From the NCBI RefSeq assembly GCF_013149295.1, contig NZ_JABGCB010000026.1, positions 1 to 42,900 of the forward strand: a stretch of DNA of 42,900 nucleotides, written 5' to 3'. Shown in pieces: positions 16,998 to 25,153 of the stretch. The first letter of the stretch is position 1. Every line of letters begins with the position of its first letter. Made by a program: the position numbers and the translations under genes. The notes beneath the pieces are model-generated. The model saw only the letters and a program-made list of their open reading frames with translations. It had not been told where the DNA came from and did no database searches. The stretch comes from Novosphingobium sp. SG751A. GTDB taxonomy: Bacteria; Pseudomonadota; Alphaproteobacteria; Sphingomonadales; Sphingomonadaceae.

Positions 16998-17270
16998 TCA
17001 ATGGATCACAGGCAGCCCGCGCGCGGCCCGCTTGATTTCCGCGCCCGACATGGCGCGGGCGCGGCATGCTCTTTGTTCATACACCGCGCGCGGAGCGCAG
17101 AGCCCGTCACCGGCATTCAGACATGCTTGGGCGGCGGCCTGCGCGATCCGCCGATGCAGCGCGGCCTGCCCAGCGGTCGAGCCCAGATTCAGATAAGCAT
17201 AAGCCACGGCAACCGGCGTAGGCTGCACGGCAGGATCGGCCGGATTTAGGCTACCGTGAGCCAAGGGCAA
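16998..17270 (-). pseudogene. UrcA-family protein, C-terminal fragment
   Basis: The minus-strand frame reads TPVAVAYAYLNLGSTAGQAALHRRIAQAAAQAC and, later, YEQRACRARAMSGAEIKRAA. This is the Cys-bounded core of UrcA-family small exported proteins, which are common in sphingomonads. The expected signal peptide is absent. Instead the frame runs upstream without a stop into the truncated IS3 OrfB, making a chimera. The function of UrcA proteins is unknown. Confidence 0.6.
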
Positions 17271-17299
17271 TCCATAAACACCTGGTCGATCACGGCCAT

Positions 17300-17450
17300 C
17301 AGCGCCGTTCTCTGGCACCGGCGCGTAATAATAGCCCGAACGGCTGATTGAGAGCAGCCTGCATTGCGCCGTGATCGACAGGTACTGGTTATCCGGTTCG
17401 ACCATCTTCCGCCTCCGGCTCATACTCATCGACCGGAGGCTCGTGCCCAA
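17300..17450 (-). pseudogene. IS3-family transposase OrfB, N-terminal fragment
   Basis: About 45 residues of OrfB remain (SRRRKMVEPDNQYLSITAQCRLLSISRSGYYYAP), the HTH-like start of an IS3-group transposase. The DDE domain is deleted, and after VPENG the frame passes into unrelated UrcA sequence. It overlaps OrfA at its 5' side as in intact members. Confidence 0.75.
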
Positions 17451-17710
17451 AAATCGCGCTCCACAAACAGTTGGCCGATTTTGGCGTGCAATTTCTCAAT
17501 CTCGGCCTCGCTGGCAGCCTTGCCCGCCTGATCGCCACCGTCAAACAGGCTGGCCATGCCATCCGTCGCCTGCCGCTTCCAAGCGCCGATCATCGTGTGA
17601 TGCACGCCATGCTTGGCCGCCAATTCCGCCAGCGTCAGATCGCCACGGATCGCCTCCATCGCTACCTTGGCCTTGAACTCCGCGCTGTAGCGCTTCCTCG
17701 TCGTCTTCAT
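17426..17710 (-). CDS. IS3-family transposase OrfA
   Basis: A complete 94-residue OrfA. The N-terminus MKTTRKRYSAEFKAKVAMEA is followed by the helix-turn-helix LAELAAKHGVHHTMIGAWKRQ. A coiled-coil helix then ends IGQLFVERDFWARASGR. It is intact, but its partner OrfB is reduced to a stub. The outer end of the element lies near 17735-17765 and meets the next IS head to head. Confidence 0.85.
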   Translation of the reverse strand: MKTTRKRYSAEFKAKVAMEAIRGDLTLAELAAKHGVHHTMIGAWKRQATDGMASLFDGGDQAGKAASEAEIEKLHAKIGQLFVERDFWARASGR

Positions 17711-17822
17711 TCCAGTCCATTCCTCAGGTCAGGCTGAGCTTATCACCCTGTCCAGAAAATCAGCACCACTGAACCGCCCCACGTTTGCCGGATGCTCCAA
17801 CTCTTGAGTAGAAGGAGTCATC

Positions 17823-18160
17823 ATGAGCAAGAAACGAACAAATTTGCTCCCGAGGTGCGGGAGCGAGCGATCCGGATGGTACTGGATCACGAGCGGGACT
17901 ACCCCTCGCGCTGGGCCACGGTGGTTTCGATTGCCGAGAAGATCGGTTGCGCCCCGCCCACGCTGTATGAATGGGTGAAGAAGGCGGAAGTCGACGGCGG
18001 TAAGCGCGCTGGCATGGCGACGGAGATGGCAGATCGCCTGAAGGCTTTGGAGCGTGAGAACCGTGAGCTTAGGCAGGCCAACGAGATCCTGCGTAAGGCA
18101 TCGGCATATTTCGCCCAGGCGGAGCGAGCCCAAGAACCTTGGCGCCCGTTTCGCAAATGA
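17823..18160 (+). pseudogene. IS51-like OrfA with early frameshift
   Basis: The ATG at 17823 follows GAAGGAG. Its frame reads MSKKRT and then leaves the family, while the next frame reads TNKFAPEVRERAIRMVLDHE and continues with the HTH SIAEKIGCAPPTLYEWVKK and the zipper RLKALERENRELRQANEILRKAS. One missing A in the AAGAAA stretch at about 17829-17834 would explain the shift. The downstream frame can be opened from an ATG at 17792 but without the usual start. Confidence 0.72.
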
Positions 18161-18690
18161 TCGCCTTCATCGATGAGTACCGCGATGAGTATGGGCCATT
18201 CTGTCAGATATTTGGCCGATCTGCCGAGTTTTGCCGATCGCCCCATCCACGTACTGGGAACGCATAGCGCAACGTCGTGATCCTGCGCGGCAGTCGGCCC
18301 GCAGGAAGCGCGATCATGCGCTCAAGCCTGAAGTTTTGCGGGTATTTTCGGAGAACTTTGGCGTTTACGGGATCCGCAAGGTGTGGCGGCAAATGCAGCG
18401 CGAGGGCTTTGTCATTGCTCGGTCGACTGTGGCCAGGCTGATGCGCGAACTGGGCATCCAAGGGGTGGTCCGGGGCAAACCGGTTCGTACCACGATGAGC
18501 GACAAGTCTGTCCCGTGTCCGCTCGATCATGTGAACCGGCAGTTTTACGCTCCTGCACCCAACATGCTGTGGGTTTCAGATTATACCTACGTGGCCACAT
18601 GGGCGGGCTTTGTCTACGTGGCCTTCGTAATCGACACCTACGCCCGCCGGATCGTGGGCTGGCGGGCAAGCCGGACGCAAGCTCGAGCGT
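18157..18690 (+). pseudogene. IS51-like OrfB, frameshifted and truncated
   Basis: The proper start MIAFIDEYRDEYG is at 18157. After about 13 residues there is an indel (about 18195-18215), and the family sequence resumes in another frame at PICRVLPIAPSTYWERIAQR. The rve core is present in part (LWVSDYTYVATWAGFVYVAF with the first Asp, IVGWRASRTQ). The remaining Asp and Glu are missing because the gene ends at the junction near 18690. The frame closes in foreign sequence at 18767. Confidence 0.78.
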
Positions 18691-18701
18691 TCGCCGAGTA
18701 C

Positions 18702-19013
18702 GATTTCGCGAATCCCGGTTCCTCGGGCGAGTTCGATTGCGATCTCCTCCCGCTCGTGAAAGGTTAGAAATCTACCGGTAAGTGCAGGCGCCAAGGGCGC
18801 TAGATGTGTTGGCGGCATACCTCCCGAACTCCGAAACCAGCGTGGACCCAGCGGCGTCGAAATACCGGCATCGGCAGCGGCTTGCTCACTTGATCGGCCT
18901 TGGGCAATCGCCTGCCAAAAGCGGCGTTGATGCTCACGCTGCCAAGCGGGCGGGCGTCTAGGTGAACGCAATTTTTCTCGTGTGCTTCGCTCTGATGCGC
19001 GTCGACCCGCCAT
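18702..19013 (-). pseudogene. IS30-family transposase, N-terminal fragment
   Basis: The minus-strand frame has an HTH-like start (RRFWQAIAQGRSSEQAAADAGISTPLGPRWF), GGMPP, then FLTFHEREEIAIELARGTGIREI, the typical opening of IS30-type transposases. Immediately after IREI the frame becomes antisense IS51 sequence, so the second HTH remainder and the catalytic domain are gone. About 104 residues remain. Confidence 0.75.
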
Positions 19014-19036
19014 GACCACAACTTCCAATTTCCGGG

Positions 19037-19395
19037 GTGTTGCGATGACCGGTTGAATCCGCCCCTGCTGGGCAAGGTGGCGGAGGCAACACGCGAAAGG
19101 GTGATGCAGGCGATCGAGGCGCTGGGCTATAGCCCGATCCCATGGCGCTGCGCCCCAAAGAGGCGGCGATTGCGCGCATCGGCCTCATCCATTTCGATGT
19201 GGAGAGCATGTTCATCAGCGGCGCCATTGCCGTCATTGCCGTGACGGCGGCCGAGCGGGGGCTGCAACTGCTGATCCGGTGATCAAAGGCCGTTTCGCGC
19301 GAGGAAGCGCTGGTTCTGGCCGGGGAGCTGGTGCGGGCCGGGGCATTGCGCGCCCGCCGACATCTTGCCTGAAAACCTCCATGCTGCTGAATGGA
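19037..19395 (+). pseudogene. LacI-family regulator remnant, frameshifted
   Basis: A piece of the LacI DNA-binding/hinge region (LNPPLLGKVAEATRERVMQAIEALGYSP) is followed in a second frame by MALRPKEAAIARIGLIHFDVESMF and AERGLQLLIR, and in a third by SKAVSREEALVLAGELVRAGA. These are consecutive parts of a LacI protein disrupted by small indels. The recognition helix upstream is missing. It lies just before eutB and may once have regulated a gene here. Confidence 0.65.
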
Positions 19396-19510
19396 AAACA
19401 GGGACTGACAAGGGGAACCCATTCCGGCATCATCGGCATGTTATCGTTACGGATTGGCGGCCTGCCTCTCGATAAGTCCCATATTGCCGGTCGATGTAGG
19501 GAGATCCAGT

Positions 19511-20911
19511 TTGAGCGCTTATCGCATTGATCTGGCCGGAACGCGCTATAGCTTTGACAACCTGGCCGAAGTCATGGCCTGCGCGTCACCGGCGCGCTCT
19601 GGCGACGCACTGGCCGGCATCGCGGCGGCCAGTGCGCAACAGCGGGTGGCCGCGCGCTGGCTGCTGGCCGACCTGCCGCTGGGGCTCTTTCTCGAAGATC
19701 AACTGGTGCCATACGAACAGGATGAGGTGACAAGGCTGATTATCGACAGCCATGACCGCGACGCTTTCGCCGCGATTGCCCATCTGACGGTGGGGGCTTG
19801 TCGCGAATGGCTGCTCGACGATGCGACCGACGGGGCGGCCCTCGCCTCGGCCGCAGGCGGGATCACGCCGGAAATGGCGGCAGCGGTGTCGAAGCTGATG
19901 CGCAATCAGGATCTGGTCATCGCCGCGCGCAAGATCGAGAACATCACCCGCTTTCGCAACACGATCGGCCTGCGCGGGCGGCTTTCCACACGATTGCAGC
20001 CCAATCATCCCACCGACGATCCCCAAGGCGTGGCGGCCTCCATTCTCGATGGCCTGCTGATGGGATCGGGCGATGCGGTGATCGGCATCAATCCGGCCAC
20101 CGACGATCTGCCCACCATCGCCCGCCTGCTCACACTGCTCGACGATCTGCGGATGGGGATGGACATGCCGACCCAGACCTGCGTGCTGACGCATGTGACC
20201 AATACGCTGGCGCTGATCGGGGCGGGTGCGCCGGTCGATCTATGCTTTCAGTCGATTGCCGGGACGCAGGCGGCCAATCGCGGCTTTGGCATTTCGCTGG
20301 CGCTGCTGGACGAAGCCCATGCCGCAACACAGGCGCTGGCGCGCGGCACAGTGGGCCAGAATGTGATGTATTTCGAAACCGGACAGGGATCGTGCCTGTC
20401 ATCGAACGCGCATCACGGCGTGGATCAACAGACGCTGGAATGCCGGGCCTATGCGGTGGCGCGGCGCTATTCGCCCTTGCTGGTAAATTCGGTGGTGGGC
20501 TTTATCGGGCCGGAATATCTCTATGACGGCAAACAGATCCTGCGCGCCGCATTGGAGGATCATTTCTGCGGCAAATTGCTGGGCCTGCCGATGGGGCTGG
20601 ACATTTGCTACACCAACCATGCCGAGGCTGATCAGGATGATATGGACACGATTGCCACCATGCTGGGCGTGGCCGGGGTCAGCTTCATCATGGGCGTGCC
20701 CGGCGCCGACGATGTGATGCTGGGCTATCAATCGACCAGTTTCCACGATGCGCTCTATCTGCGCTCGGTGCTGGGTCTGGCGCCTGCGCCTGAATTTGCC
20801 GCATGGCTGGAAAGGATGGGCCTGACCGATCCTGGCGGGAAACTGCTGCGCGGCGATCCGTTTATGGCCTCGGTCCGGGGCGTTCCGGCGCTGGGAGGAC
20901 TTTGTGGCTGA
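19511..20911 (+). CDS. eutB: Ethanolamine ammonia-lyase large subunit
   Basis: A 466-residue catalytic subunit of the coenzyme-B12-dependent enzyme that converts ethanolamine to acetaldehyde and ammonia. The whole length matches EutB. Hallmarks are MRNQDLVIAARKIE, RGRLSTRLQPNHPTDDPQGVAASILDGLLMGSGDAVIGINPATD (positions about 165-200), FETGQGSCLSSNAHHGVDQQTLE and VVGFIGPEYLYDG, then TNHAEADQDDMD. The likely start is TTG 19511 (MSAYRIDLAGTRYSFDNL), eight bases after GGGAG. No ATG lies at the family boundary; the in-frame ATG at 19454 would add unrelated residues. It overlaps eutC by eight bases. No eutA reactivase or microcompartment genes are nearby. Confidence 0.95.
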   Translation: MSAYRIDLAGTRYSFDNLAEVMACASPARSGDALAGIAAASAQQRVAARWLLADLPLGLFLEDQLVPYEQDEVTRLIIDSHDRDAFAAIAHLTVGACREWLLDDATDGAALASAAGGITPEMAAAVSKLMRNQDLVIAARKIENITRFRNTIGLRGRLSTRLQPNHPTDDPQGVAASILDGLLMGSGDAVIGINPATDDLPTIARLLTLLDDLRMGMDMPTQTCVLTHVTNTLALIGAGAPVDLCFQSIAGTQAANRGFGISLALLDEAHAATQALARGTVGQNVMYFETGQGSCLSSNAHHGVDQQTLECRAYAVARRYSPLLVNSVVGFIGPEYLYDGKQILRAALEDHFCGKLLGLPMGLDICYTNHAEADQDDMDTIATMLGVAGVSFIMGVPGADDVMLGYQSTSFHDALYLRSVLGLAPAPEFAAWLERMGLTDPGGKLLRGDPFMASVRGVPALGGLCG

Positions 20912-21656
20912 TCTCCCAGATATTACGCCTCTGCGCCAGCGGCTAAGCGCTTTCACCAATGCGCGCGTTGCCATCGGACGGGTGGGATCTTCGGTGCCGA
21001 CCGGTGCGATGCTGGAATTTCAATTGGCGCATGCGCGGGCCCGCGATGCGGTGCATGATGCGCTGGCCCCCGGCGCGGTGGAGCAAGGGCTGGCGGGCTG
21101 GCCCTCCATCAGCGTGCATAGCGCGGCGCCCGACCGCGCGACCTATCTGCTGCGCCCGGATCTGGGGCGGCAATTGCAGCCCGAGGATGCCGCAAGTTTG
21201 CAAATGGATCAGGCGCAACTGGCCATCGTGATCGCCGATGGATTGTCGGCCACGGCCACTATGGCCCATGGCGCGGCGCTGGCTATGGCGATGGTCGAGC
21301 GACTGAGGCACGACTGGCGGATCGGCCCGATGGTAATTGCCCATCAGGCCCGCGTGGCGCTGGGCGATGAGATCGGCGAGGCGATGGACGCGCAGATGGT
21401 CGTGGTGCTGATCGGCGAAAGGCCCGGCCTGTCCGCCGCCGACAGTCTGAGCGCCTATCTCACCTGGGCACCCCGGCGCGGCAGGCTGGACAGCGAGCGC
21501 AATTGCATTTCCAATATTCGCCCGCCCCACGGCCGGTCGATTGCCGAGGCAGCCGACGAAATAGCCCGCATCCTGTCACGCGCGCGCGCGGCGCAATGCA
21601 CGGGGGTGGCGCTGGCGGGCGGAGAGGCTTTGGCGGCGGAAGAAGGCCCCGACTGA
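20904..21656 (+). CDS. eutC: Ethanolamine ammonia-lyase small subunit
   Basis: A 250-residue partner of EutB that helps bind adenosylcobalamin. Family motifs are ARVAIGRVGSSVPTGAMLEFQLAHARARDAVH, VIADGLSATAT, VIGERPGLSAADSLSAYLTW, and ERNCISNIRPPHG near the C-terminus. The GTG start at 20904 lies inside the end of eutB (GTGGCTGA) with GGGAGG five bases upstream, indicating translational coupling. It converges with the CynX-like MFS gene 30 bases downstream. Confidence 0.95.
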   Translation: MADLPDITPLRQRLSAFTNARVAIGRVGSSVPTGAMLEFQLAHARARDAVHDALAPGAVEQGLAGWPSISVHSAAPDRATYLLRPDLGRQLQPEDAASLQMDQAQLAIVIADGLSATATMAHGAALAMAMVERLRHDWRIGPMVIAHQARVALGDEIGEAMDAQMVVVLIGERPGLSAADSLSAYLTWAPRRGRLDSERNCISNIRPPHGRSIAEAADEIARILSRARAAQCTGVALAGGEALAAEEGPD

Positions 21657-21686
21657 AGCACAGATTAAAGGCCTGCATAACATCGA

Positions 21687-22856
21687 TCAGACGGAAGGCC
21701 CAATACGGTCGCCCGGGCGCAGGCTCACGGCGATCAGCCACAGAACGAGACAGAGCAGCGCCATCAGCCACCAGACCGGGGCAAGATCGGCCAGATTCTG
21801 GCGCAAAAACCCAGCCAGCAGCGGCAGCAAGGCGGCCAGAACATATCCCCCGCCCTGCACGAAAGCGGCGATGGCGGCAGCCTCGTCCGACCCTTCGCCA
21901 TGGTCCATCGCCACGATCAGCGAGAGCGGGAACAGCGCGCCGATGCCCAATCCGGCCAGCACCGCCGCCGGCCATGCCAGCCCCAGCGGCGCCAGAGCCA
22001 GACACAGCATCCCCAGCAAGAGCGCGGCAATCGCACAGAAAAGCGCCGGGCGCCGATCATGCGCGCAGTCGATCCAAAAGGACACCGCCAGCCCCGCCAT
22101 CACTTCGGCAAAGGTTACCGCCCCCAACAGCCCGCCCGCCCCTTGCGCGGACCAGCCCAATCGCGTGTAAAACGACGGCAACCACGCCAGCACCAGCGTG
22201 TAGGCGCCCGTCCCCAATCCAAAGAACGCCAGCAGCAGCCAGGCACGCAGCGAACGGGAAAGGTGCAGCCTCGATGGCGCGCGCGAGATTGCCGCCGCCC
22301 TCGGTTCCGCCACGCCGCGCCATGCCAGCAATCCGGCCAGAGCAGGCCCCGCCCATAGGCCCAGCGCCACCGGCCATCCCCATGCCTGCGCCAGCCACGG
22401 TCCGACCATGCCGGACATGAGCGCCCCGCCCATGATCGCTGTCGAATAAAGCCCCATCAGACCCGCTGTGCGCCGCCCGCCACGATGACGGATGACCGCA
22501 GGCATCAGCGCCTGAACCAAGGCGATGCCGATGCCGCCGGACAGGGCGGTGGCCAGCAGGACATGCGCGCCGGGCCACAGGCCGCGCCCCGCATCACTGA
22601 TCAGAATGAGGGCCAACCCCAAAGCGATCCCACCCCTCTCGCCCAATAGAACACGCATCCGCCCCGCGCCCAGCAGGATCGCCCCAATCAAGGCGACAGG
22701 CAGTGTCGTGAGCAGGCCGGCCCCGGCGTCCGACAGGCCGGTGTCCTGTTGCAGCCTGTCGAGCAGCGGGCCGATAACCGCCATGGAGGGACGCAGATTG
22801 ATCCCGACAAGCAGGATCGCGGCCGGAAATATCCAGCCGGGGCGGGAACGGGTCAT
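21687..22856 (-). CDS. CynX/NimT-family MFS transporter
   Basis: A 389-residue, 12-helix inner-membrane protein. The opening LLVGINLRPSMAVIGPLLDRLQQDTGLSDAGAGLLTTLP is diagnostic for the CynX/NimT (cyanate, 2-nitroimidazole) subfamily. The C-half has GALFPLSLIVAMDH and AFVQGGGYVLAALLP, also typical. AAAGGAG lies six bases before the ATG. It is divergent from a MarR gene, with palindromes in the gap, so MarR control is likely. The substrate is unknown; family members transport cyanate or export small drugs. Confidence 0.88.
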   Translation of the reverse strand: MTRSRPGWIFPAAILLVGINLRPSMAVIGPLLDRLQQDTGLSDAGAGLLTTLPVALIGAILLGAGRMRVLLGERGGIALGLALILISDAGRGLWPGAHVLLATALSGGIGIALVQALMPAVIRHRGGRRTAGLMGLYSTAIMGGALMSGMVGPWLAQAWGWPVALGLWAGPALAGLLAWRGVAEPRAAAISRAPSRLHLSRSLRAWLLLAFFGLGTGAYTLVLAWLPSFYTRLGWSAQGAGGLLGAVTFAEVMAGLAVSFWIDCAHDRRPALFCAIAALLLGMLCLALAPLGLAWPAAVLAGLGIGALFPLSLIVAMDHGEGSDEAAAIAAFVQGGGYVLAALLPLLAGFLRQNLADLAPVWWLMALLCLVLWLIAVSLRPGDRIGPSV

Positions 22857-22902
22857 GAAGGGCTCCTTTGCGCGGGCCTTGCCGGGCGCGCATGGGTTCG
22901 AT

Positions 22903-22922
22903 ATATCTCGATGTAGAGATAT
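22903..22922. promoter_or_regulatory. Palindromic operator 1 (MarR-type)
   Basis: ATATCTC, six-base spacer GATGTA, GAGATAT: a perfect inverted repeat with seven-base arms in the 95-base gap between the divergent MFS and MarR genes. Arm length and total span fit a MarR dimer site. Confidence 0.65.
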
Positions 22923-22923
22923 T

Positions 22924-22941
22924 TATCTCGACGTCAAGATA
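22924..22941. promoter_or_regulatory. Palindromic operator 2 (MarR-type)
   Basis: TATCTCG, spacer ACGT, CAAGATA: a second inverted repeat (six of seven arm positions pair). It starts one base after operator 1 ends and carries the same TATCT/AGATA arms. It ends ten bases before the MarR ATG. Confidence 0.6.
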
Positions 22942-22951
22942 GGTGATCGCC

Positions 22952-23440
22952 ATGGACCGTGCCAGCAAAGCCGCCGACCAATGGGCCCGCGAAAGGCCCG
23001 ATCTCGATACGAACGCCATGGTGCTGCTGGGCCGGCTGGGAGAGGCCGCGCTGGTCATCGCTCGCGACCGGCTCAATCCGGTCTTTGCCGGTTTTGGCCT
23101 GCAACCGGGCGAGTTCGACGTGCTGGCCACCCTGCGCCGCAGCGGCGCGCCCCATGCCCTGACCCCGACCGACCTCTATGAGGCCGCCATGATTTCATCG
23201 GGCAGCATGACCAACCGGATCGACCGGCTGGAAAAGGCAGGACTTGTGACCCGCCGACCCAATCCGGCCGACAAGCGCGGCACCCTGGTCGCGCTGACCG
23301 CCGAGGGGCTGGCGCTGATAGATCGGGCGGTGGGCGCCCATGTCGCCAACCAGCAGGCGGCGCTGGCCGTCTTGGATGACGGGGAAAGGGAGCAGCTCTC
23401 GCGCTTGCTGGAAAAGCTGCTGACGGGGCAGCAGGGATGA
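22952..23440 (+). CDS. MarR-family transcriptional regulator
   Basis: A 162-residue winged-helix repressor. The recognition region is LTPTDLYEAAMISSGSMTNRIDRLEKAGLVTR, followed by the wing RRPNPADKRGTLVALTAEGLAL, with dimerisation helices at both ends. ATG 22952 is chosen because AGGTG is spaced six bases upstream; GTG 22943 is the alternative. It probably represses itself and the divergent CynX-like gene through the two palindromes. Confidence 0.9.
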   Translation: MDRASKAADQWARERPDLDTNAMVLLGRLGEAALVIARDRLNPVFAGFGLQPGEFDVLATLRRSGAPHALTPTDLYEAAMISSGSMTNRIDRLEKAGLVTRRPNPADKRGTLVALTAEGLALIDRAVGAHVANQQAALAVLDDGEREQLSRLLEKLLTGQQG

Positions 23441-23857
23441 TTGCGGGGGGCACGGCGGAAGCAATTGAAGTAAATACAAAACCTGCAAATGACAGACATC
23501 AACCGCGCCCCACCATCCGCGCATATGTACGCCAAATGGCGTAATTCTTATGCTGCACCGCAATAGATGCTTGCGGAATCGCCCAATACAGAATTAATTT
23601 TCACTCGCATTTCGGGAATGGCCCAAGGACGGGTCTTTCCAAAAACGGAATAGCAGCAGTTTTGTGGCAATGGCGCCGCCCGATCTATTTCCAAAGTGGA
23701 AATCAGATCGAGGCGGTTTTTTGCGTTTTTAGCTCTTTCGACGCTGAGATCCTGCGCAAGCAGCGATTTCCGCGACGATAAATTGCGCCCGCAATGCCCT
23801 GCCTCGTCAAAACTGGCTGAATAAACACTGGATCGTGCAAACAAGGGGAACGGGACA
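23441..23857. promoter_or_regulatory. Upstream region of the NrtA-like ABC operon
   Basis: A 417-base non-coding stretch between the MarR stop and the binding-protein start. A short perfect palindrome, ATTGCG-CC-CGCAAT, lies at 23782-23795, about 60 bases before the start. I see no clear sigma-54 or -35/-10 pair and no riboswitch. Confidence 0.35.
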
Positions 23858-25141
23858 ATGGCAAAAGACGACGACTTCACCACTATCAGCCGCCGCCGCC
23901 TGCTCAAGACCGGGGCCGGTCTTGCCGCGGCCGCTGCCGGCGAAACGCTTTTTGCCGCTAAGGCCATGGCCGCAGCAGGCCCGCCTGAAGTCAAAGGCGC
24001 CAAGCTGGGCTTTATCGCGCTGACCGACGCAGCGCCGCTGATCGTGGCCAAGGAACTGGGCCTGTTCGCCAAATATGGCATGCCCGATGTGACGCTGGCC
24101 AAGCAGGCAAGCTGGGGCGCGACGCGTGACAATCTGGTGCTGGGCGGCGGGGGCGGCGGCATTGACGGCGCGCATCTGCTCACCCCGATGGCCTATTTCC
24201 TGACGCTGGGGGTTCAGGCCAAGGCCACGCCGATGAGCATCCTTGCCCGCCTGAACGTCAATGGTCAGGCAATCAGCGTGGACAAGGCCTATATGGCCGC
24301 CAAGGCCGACCTTAACGCAGCCAAGATGAAGGGCGTGATCGCCCAGAAGAAGGCGGGCGGCAAGAAGATCACCATGGCCATGACTTTCCCCGGCGGCACG
24401 CATGACCTATGGATCCGTTACTGGCTGGCCGCGGGCGGGATCGACCCGGATAAGGACATCGACCTCATCACCGTGCCGCCGCCCCAGATGGTGGCCAACA
24501 TGAAGGCCGACACGATGGACGCCTTTTGCGTGGGCGAACCGTGGAACGCGCAATTGGTGGATCAGAAGCTGGGCTATACCGCCGTTTCGACCGGCCAAAT
24601 GTGGATGAACCACCCGGAAAAGAGCTTTTCGATGCGCAGCGACTGGGTGGCAGCCCATCCCAACGCCGCCATCGCCATCACCGCCGCGATCATCGAAGCC
24701 CAGAAATGGGCCGATAATCCCGCCAATATCAGCCGTCTGGCCATGATGATCTCGGGCCGCGACTACCTCAAGGTTCCGGTGGGCGATATTGCAAGCCGCC
24801 TTCAGGGCAATTTCGATTTCGGCGATGGCCGCACGCAGGGCAACGCGCCATACAAGATGAAGTTCTTCGCCAACAACGCCTCCTTCCCCTTCAAGAGCCA
24901 TGACATGTGGTTCCTGACCGAGGAGCAGCGCTGGGGCAAATTGCCGATGAACCTGAACAAGGGCGCGGCCATCGCAAAGGTCAACAGGGCCGACATCTGG
25001 CGCGCGGCGGCCGCCAAGGTGGGCGGGGTTCCCGTGCCGCCTTCGGACAGCCGGGGCGTGGAAAAGTTCTTCGACGGCAAGACTTTCGATCCCGGCCACC
25101 CGGAAGCCTATCTCAAGAGCCTCGCCATCAAGCGCGTTTAA
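23858..25141 (+). CDS. ABC transporter substrate-binding protein, NrtA/CmpA-like, Tat-exported
   Basis: A 427-residue periplasmic binding protein with a twin-arginine signal (ISRRRLLKTGAGLAAAAAG, cleavage near AMA-AAG). Family stretches are KLGFIALTDAAPLIVAKELGLFAKYGM, DGAHLLTPMAY, GGTHDLWIRYWLAAGGIDPDKDIDLI, and FCVGEPWNAQLV, all typical of the nitrate/bicarbonate/cyanate binding group. A GGGGAACGGG ribosome-binding site precedes the ATG. It is the first gene of a three-gene importer operon. No nitrate or nitrite reductase is in the window, so the actual ligand is open. Confidence 0.9.
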   Translation: MAKDDDFTTISRRRLLKTGAGLAAAAAGETLFAAKAMAAAGPPEVKGAKLGFIALTDAAPLIVAKELGLFAKYGMPDVTLAKQASWGATRDNLVLGGGGGGIDGAHLLTPMAYFLTLGVQAKATPMSILARLNVNGQAISVDKAYMAAKADLNAAKMKGVIAQKKAGGKKITMAMTFPGGTHDLWIRYWLAAGGIDPDKDIDLITVPPPQMVANMKADTMDAFCVGEPWNAQLVDQKLGYTAVSTGQMWMNHPEKSFSMRSDWVAAHPNAAIAITAAIIEAQKWADNPANISRLAMMISGRDYLKVPVGDIASRLQGNFDFGDGRTQGNAPYKMKFFANNASFPFKSHDMWFLTEEQRWGKLPMNLNKGAAIAKVNRADIWRAAAAKVGGVPVPPSDSRGVEKFFDGKTFDPGHPEAYLKSLAIKRV

Positions 25142-25153
25142 GGGAGACAGTCC

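Larger units (their letters stand above)
17770..18690 (+). mobile_element. Truncated IS3-family element (IS51-like group)
   Basis: The left end is probably at 17770, where TGAACCGCCCCACGTTTGCC begins, a terminal sequence of the kind seen in this group. It carries a broken OrfA and OrfB and loses its right end near 18690, where it runs into an oppositely oriented IS30 piece. Confidence 0.7.

Noticed and set aside
19454..19510. eutB starting at the upstream in-frame ATG 19454
   Set aside because: The added 19 residues do not resemble EutB, and a ribosome-binding site sits properly before TTG 19511.
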